A DNA stretch of 64,000 nt from Bromus sterilis (taxonomy: Eukaryota > Streptophyta > Magnoliopsida > Poales > Poaceae): the NCBI GenBank assembly GCA_950022295.1, contig OX465598.1, positions 2,976,001-3,040,000 on the forward strand. The letters run 5' to 3'. The notes beneath the pieces were generated by a model. The model had not been told where the DNA came from and did no database searches. It saw nothing but the letters and a program-made list of their open reading frames with translations. Each line of letters opens with the position of its first letter. Position 1 is the first letter of the stretch. Shown piece by piece: positions 58,476 to 64,000 of this stretch. Both the position numbers and the translations under genes were made by a program.

Positions 58476-61400
58476 AATGCATGTTTCCTCGATATTTTGG
58501 TTGAGTCCAAAATCCTTTGATCATCCATCAAAATGAGAATTCAGTTTACGAGACAATAGTATCCATATGTTTTTCCAAAACCTTCTTGTTGTACCAATTA
58601 CAACACTTCTTCAAATACAGGATTTGAGAAGTCACGGTATTGATAATAATCCTGGATCAATCGTAGTGAATATCCCTTTGACTCAAGCATTGCTACACAT
58701 TGTAGTCAACCCATTGAATTTGTCAGAAACAATCTTTGTGACAAACCAATCTTGACGTCCCTTTGATGTTCACATTTATTCCTCATAACTCTGAAGTTAT
58801 TGTGAATATCAAGTAACCTCCTTACTTGATAAGATTCAAGCAATCTTAAATGTAACTCAACATAGGATTTCATGACTCATAGTCATATCTCATACTTAGG
58901 TCCACCATCGCTTCTTTGTAGTTCGTAGGAATGTCTTGTTCCATTAACATGACAAGTGAATCATGAATATCATTTTGCACCAGGGGCAAATATATATTCT
59001 TGAATCCTACCTTTCTCAGTAAAAGCTCCCATCAGAAGATCATGATCATTATCATTAGTTTCTCCTTTTATTGTAGAGCTTTGCTTCCAGAACATATTCC
59101 GTTGCACTACTCTGACATTTGGAGGCAAGGTCAATTACCTTGGTTGAACTTTCACTTTTCTTCCATTACCACATTTATCAAGAACAATTCTTGACAAACA
59201 CCAAAAACATAGCAATACAAGTTTTGCTCCTTTTGGTTCTAGTTGTGGAAGATGCATCCATAGTTGTCTAAGGATACACTACAAAGATAATTTATCTTAC
59301 ATAAATCAAGCTTCCTAGAAACCACAACACACCATGACATATATAGTGTTGGTTTCCACGAACTCAGATGGTTCCCTATGCTGAAGTGAGTGTTTGCATA
59401 TTAAATTAATAACTCTAAACAATAATCACGTAACTTGGTAAGAGATAACTTAGACCATACACCTTTCGATAGAATATGATCACAATGTTCAGGCACGTCA
59501 ATCATATTGAAGTGTCTCAAGACATTGCAATTTGTGGAACAACTTTCACACAAGTCTTTATGCCCAAGACTAACTCAAAACATTTGTCACTTTAATCAAA
59601 TCATAGAGAATTGTCTTTCTTGTTAATTTAATATCCATCTTTACTCTGAAATCCCTTTTGATCATATCAAATTATTTCAGACTCATGTTTCATTAGTGAA
59701 TACAAATATTCATCTAAGTCCACATACGAAGTTCACGAAATAATGAAATTCACCACATGCTGACATACGATACATCACAATGTATGATACTCAACAATCA
59801 GTACACATTCCGTTTACCAGAATGCGAGGTTTTAGTCATCTCACCTGAAAGGCATGGTTTGTATGTGTCAGGAGATCAAGTATCTTAAGACATCATCATA
59901 CCATTCATGACTTAAACTGTAGTGTCATTATTAAGCCTGGATATTTCTTGGCATTACAATATTTCTTATAAATGATCAAACAACTATCATCAATATAAGA
60001 ACAACTCATTCATAATCGTAATGTGACCATAAGAGATATCATTCATAAAAGGAGAACAACTGACTTGTTTCTCACTAATATGAATAATTGTCTTCGCGAG
60101 ATGCAAGACACACTAATAAAGTCCTCATTCAAACGATCATAAAATTTATTCATATATTAATCAATTGATAGATGTAGAGGGAGAGTGTTGTCGACCATCA
60201 ACTATCTTGATTGCCGTCAGCACACATTGTCACCTCATCCCTTCCAAGTCACTCTCAAGCAGTAAGTTCAAGCATGGAATACTTAATCAACCGCAATTAG
60301 TATTTCGTGGGAAAGACATTTATAACTCGTATATCAAATATACATTCTCCGTCAATGACCATTCCTGCATTGGTTCTACTCTTAAAGTTCTTAACTTTAA
60401 CCATGACCTCATGACAGATGAACAGTTCTCCTTCATGACATAGTCCAGACATGGTCTTTGTAACTGGGAGGAAGCGGATGCAACTCCCCAGTTATCGCAA
60501 AGTAACCAGTCATTCAGTAGTCCAAGTTATACACAAGGTGTTCCATGTATCTTATACATTTTCCAAGTGACTTTCTCAGCAGGTTGTTCCTTCCACCATA
60601 GTTGAAAGAAACCCCGTCCATATACTCATATTCCATTACTCTGATTTGTGACCAAGTGCTTTCAAGTTCACCTAGCACGTCATACGTGTTGGTTAACATG
60701 CATTCACAATTCAGATTCCATAGAATGAATTATGGTGTATTGGACAGTCATTCATAAGTGACGGTGAGTGCGATACTCATCATCATCTTCCTTGATTACG
60801 GAGTTGTCAGGTGTATCTCCTAGCAGTTCTTCGTATTATGTTTAGCAAGTCATTACTAATGGGTATGTCTCTAATGGTGTTGGTACACATCAATGAAGTA
60901 AGACCCATTTACCTTAAGTTCTATCATACTAAAAGAGCCATAGTTCTAAACATTGGTATGACGTTATCTACAATGATATTTGCTAAGACATGAAGATTAA
61001 GTTCATAATGTGGAGTTTCAATTTGATCTCAAAATTCTAGAAAGCTCCCACTTAGATAAACACCTCTCAATATAACTAAGTGATTACACAATCCCAGCCC
61101 CCATACCTCCCCCGATCGTCACGGCCATCAGTATGCGAACCAGGTAGGCCTCTAAGCCAATCACATCAGGCATGTGACTCGTGCTCGACCTTTCGTTCTC
61201 CTGTGTTCCAGGCCCGCATCTACATACGTCAAGCCTGCCAATCGAACCTTGATGTTAGCTGTTCAGCAAGGCCATATCTGCATATGCCAGGCTTGCCGAA
61301 CCCAACCTCATGCGAACTCCGTTTAATATGTAGGACAACTCCGGTATGTACGGAGCATCAAGCCATATGGGAGAACCTTCCAGGCGGTGCCCACCAAGGG

Positions 61401-61913
61401 AGAACACAATGTTGGTATTGTGAGAGATGGTCCTGTTTCGTGCTACCGTCGATATATCTAGCATACTAGCATAAAACAGGAAGTAAAACTGTAAATCATA
61501 CAACCTATGATCCCCCTTCATGCAAAATAAAGTTAAAAACGCCTTTCTACTTTATCTTTTGCAAGTTTTACGTGGCTGCTAGGGGTTTCGAGAAAAGAAC
61601 CGTTTCTATCCTACGAAAACAAGCCACAACACCAATCCACAATTGTCTCTATTACACCCCTGTCGGGGCCCTCCGTTGCAAACATCTTCGCATCGCTAAT
61701 GCAGAGAGACAGACACCCCCAGCCACTTTATATGGTACAAGCCATATGTTAAGCGTGGATACAGTCTCGCGTAAACGCGTAAGGTCGGTCGGGGCCGCTT
61801 CATCAAACATTGCCGCAACGCTAAATGAGTACACGTGAGAGGGTAACAATTGGAGAATTGATGCCCACATACTAGATGTGTTCTATCCGTACAATACATC
61901 TACGCATAGCCTT

Positions 61914-61927
61914 GCTCATGATACCAC
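61914..61927 (-). other. Primer-binding site of the Copia element
   Basis: The minus strand reads GTGGTATCATGAGC directly inside the LTR boundary at 61928, similar to the initiator-tRNA-Met primer site of plant Copia elements. Confidence 0.75.
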
Positions 61928-63717
61928 TGTTGGGGTTCGGGGCAGAAAACACAAATTTTTCATAACCTACGAGACCCATACCCAAGACCTATGCTATGGC
62001 GATGTAAGTAACGGACAGAAATAGATCACATACCAGTATGTAGTCCGTTAAGCGGGAAACGCTCCCGCATGAACGTGGTTGGTGTAGTCGTACCAGCAAT
62101 CCCCGATGCCGCGCAGATCTACGATGACTCCTGTAGCCACCCGATCCTTGTAGACCGATGACGGGATTACGTCCCCTTCGGAACGTTGCTGATGAAGACC
62201 TCGCGATACGACCACGACGATGAAGTAGCACCACAAGTGTAGTGCCTCGCGGGATTATACACATACAGTATACCCGACGTCCCTCCGGGCTTCGAACCAG
62301 TAGAGCAGCGGAAAGAAGATGGATTCGGATCCCGATTCCAGCAGCACGACGGCGTGCGTATAGTGGAGAAATCCCCAACCAAGTGTAGACTCCAAACAAG
62401 GGGAGTCCACTCGAGGAAGGAGAAAGGAGGGAGAGAGAGATGAGAGAAACTTGTCTCAAATCAATTTTTATAAAGAAAAAAGGGCACCCTACCCCTCCTT
62501 ATATAGGCCAAGGAGGGGTGCCACCCCCCCTCCACTTCCGGGGTGGGACTAATCCCAAGGGAGGGGGGTTTTGGCGCAGCCCTAGGGGGGTGGGCCCCTC
62601 TATGGCGCCATGGCCCATGGGGGAGGACTCCCTCTCCCCCTAATGGGCCCTATGAGGCCCATATGCCTTTTCTTCCAATTTTAATTATATTTAAATACAT
62701 TTTAATATTTTATTCAGATAATTAAATAATAAACATCTATTAAACATTATTAAATATATTTTGAACCTTTCAAAATACCCGGAACAACTACCGGCCTTCA
62801 TCGGAACAATTCCGGTGTTCTCTCCAATTTCTCCGGTGATCCCGAATCAATCCTTACTGCGTCGAGTACCCTTAAGTGTAACACCCTACGGTCCGGGAAA
62901 CAGCAGACATGATCGAGACAATTCTCATTGATCAATGACTAATCAATTGGACCTGGTTACAATCCTTGATAGCCCCTGCGCTTCCATCGAATGAACTTCA
63001 ATCGCTGTTGGATCCGTTAACCGTGTGCCTGTTCCCTTTGTCCTGTGGTACTTTGCTTGTCCGAGGTTTGATCATCGGTATCCAATATACCTAGTTCGTC
63101 CTCGTTCTCAAAAAACAAGTTTACTCGTTCCCGTGATATTACAACTCCGTGACCTAGTCACACGTTTGCAAACTTTATGATGCAATATCACCGAGTGGGC
63201 CCAGAGTACCTATCCGTCACACGGATGGACAAATCCCGCTTTGATCTATTTGCATACTCATCAACATATCTATTCGGAATACCTAAAGTACTCCATTATG
63301 GCCAGCATATTTCAGTCAGGCGGTGGGTAGCAAATCAAGGCATCCTAATAGACAGTAATTACGTATGATCATTACGGTCTAAGGATCTGGTCACTACGTT
63401 ATAGTTATCGCAATGTCGAACTATGTGACTTGATCACATCGCAACAATTCTGGTGGGTGTATGTCCATCATATCATTATCCAATGATACGACTCCATTGT
63501 CAACAGACGCCATTGTCTCATGATCAGGAAACCTTGATCATCAATCGCCCAATGGACTAGTATACTAGGGTTGACTAGGGACCTGGTTGTTTGTATACCA
63601 CACCTGTATTAATGTTTCCGCTTAATACAGTTATAGCATAGTATCAAACGTATTATGAACTAATGGAATATGCTCGATAAAACATATTTTATTTGCCTCT
63701 AGGGCACATTCCCAACA
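61928..63717 (-). repeat. LTR (5' LTR on the minus strand) of the Copia element
   Basis: 1,790 bp, TG...CA ends, matches 55415-57205. Confidence 0.93.
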
Positions 63718-63970
63718 TCAGGTCCTTCCGGATGGTTCTTCTGCGCTGATTTTTTATCTGATTTTTCCCGAATTTTTGGAGCACTTTTTATATGGGGGAA
63801 AACTGAAATAGAAAAACACCAGAAAACAGGAACTGACACTGTGGTGCACTGAGTTAATAGGTTAGTCCAAATATGATCAAAAGTGTATGAAAGTATATCT
63901 AGATCATAGCAATATCACACAAAACATGCATGGAGAAAGCAGAAATTATAGATACGTTTTGGACGTATCA

Positions 63971-64000
63971 AGAGACCTGTCGTTTCGGATCTCTTGAAAC
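63971..64000 (+). mobile_element. Continuation of the outer Gypsy-like region
   Basis: Thirty bases following the target duplicate, ACCTGTCGTTTCGG-type sequence that should join 49043. Cut by the window edge. Confidence 0.5.

Larger units (their letters stand above)
57206..61927. other. Interior of the Copia element, non-coding
   Basis: 4.7 kb without polyprotein domains. It holds the tandem repeat at 58185-58475 and several further copies of a GCTCCCACTT-type motif (59028, 61043). All frames are short and without motifs. Confidence 0.75.
55415..63717 (-). mobile_element. Angela/BARE-type Copia element, non-autonomous, 8,303 bp
   Basis: LTRs 55415-57205 and 61928-63717 start TGTTGGGAATGTGCCC on the minus strand and end CCCCAACA. 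Target TCAGG is duplicated exactly (55410-55414 and 63718-63722). The primer site on the minus strand is TGGTATCATGAGC next to 61928, and the purine tract AAGTGGGAGAC ends beside 57205. The 4.7-kb interior has only short frames: no gag, protease, integrase or reverse transcriptase was found on either strand. It is inserted in the Gypsy-type LTR. Confidence 0.92.
49044..63970 (-). mobile_element. Non-autonomous Gypsy-type LTR retrotransposon carrying a nested Copia element
   Basis: LTRs at 49044-50512 and 54206-63970 (the second interrupted by 55415-63717) share ends TGATGTCTACGC and GGACGTATCA. On the minus strand the LTR starts TGATACGTCC. The flanking pentamers AGGGA (49039-49043) and AGAGA (63971-63975) differ at one base. 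The primer site (minus strand TGGCGCCGTTGCC) is at 54184-54196 and the purine tract is next to 50513. The 3.7-kb interior has no gag, protease, reverse transcriptase or integrase, only one 191-residue frame of unknown role. It must have moved with help from another element. Confidence 0.85.
54206..63970 (-). repeat. LTR of the Gypsy-type element (5' LTR on the minus strand), interrupted
   Basis: LTR sequence is 54206-55414 plus 63718-63970, about 1,460 bp after the nested Copia element is removed. It matches 49044-50512. Confidence 0.9.

Noticed and set aside
57206..61927. Gag-pol polyprotein in the Copia element
   Set aside because: No frame above about 130 residues on either strand and no reverse transcriptase, integrase or protease motif. 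Treated as non-autonomous.

Overview
This window is nuclear DNA of a grass, most likely a Triticeae species (wheat, Aegilops, barley or rye relative). Evidence is the type and density of repeats: Stowaway and Tourist MITEs, a CACTA element with ACGCCGACGGC subterminal repeats, an Angela/BARE-type Copia element (LTR starting TGTTGGGAA and a GTGGTATCATG primer site), and a Gypsy-type element with TGATACGTCC LTR ends. Host genes have plant introns and belong to expanded plant immunity or kinase families. There is no bacterial, phage or CRISPR content.

Layout. 1-380 is the 3' end of a LINE. 381-9306 is intergenic DNA with MITEs, an 803-bp hAT element and three decayed copies of one short repeat, the last lying just before the main gene. 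9307-32319 is a CC-NB-LRR (NLR) immune-receptor gene. Exon 1 (9307-10188) carries the coiled coil and part of the NB-ARC, without kinase-2. Intron 1 (6.7 kb) is filled by a LINE with three further insertions. Exon 2 (16854-30867) is split by an 11,895-bp CACTA transposon (17790-29684) with a 3-bp AGA duplication. Downstream, exons 31229-31942 and 32048-32319 encode a HARBI1/ALP1-like DDE_Tnp_4 remnant that joins the NLR reading frame in phase, so the ancestral gene may have been an NLR with an integrated transposase-derived domain. Summed exons give 1,328 codons including the stop.

The CACTA element carries two genes on the minus strand: a nine-exon TNPA-like gene (18594-21132) that reads as intact, 624 residues, and a decayed tnp2 (TNPD-like) transposase (21438-25127). 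It also holds a roughly 100-bp-arm hairpin and a roughly 343-bp tandem array with a telobox-like motif in several units.

34292-37145 is a pseudogenised LRR receptor-like protein. 37146-42500 holds gene remnants, a putative LTR and a 1.8-kb Mutator-like element packed with self-complementary minisatellite units. 43757-46314 is a CRINKLY4-like kinase pseudogene broken by two long-TIR elements. From 46363 to the end is nested retrotransposon: an outer Gypsy-like LTR region, a non-autonomous Gypsy-type element inside it (49044-63970), and inside the latter's LTR a young non-autonomous Copia element (55415-63717).

How the parts relate: the host content is an immunity-gene neighbourhood (NLR, receptor-like protein, receptor-like kinase, all broken). 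Duplicated flanks at 465, 32890 and 33590 suggest local duplication. No host protein-coding gene in the window looks fully intact as it stands. All exon structures are read by eye from reading frame and splice consensus.
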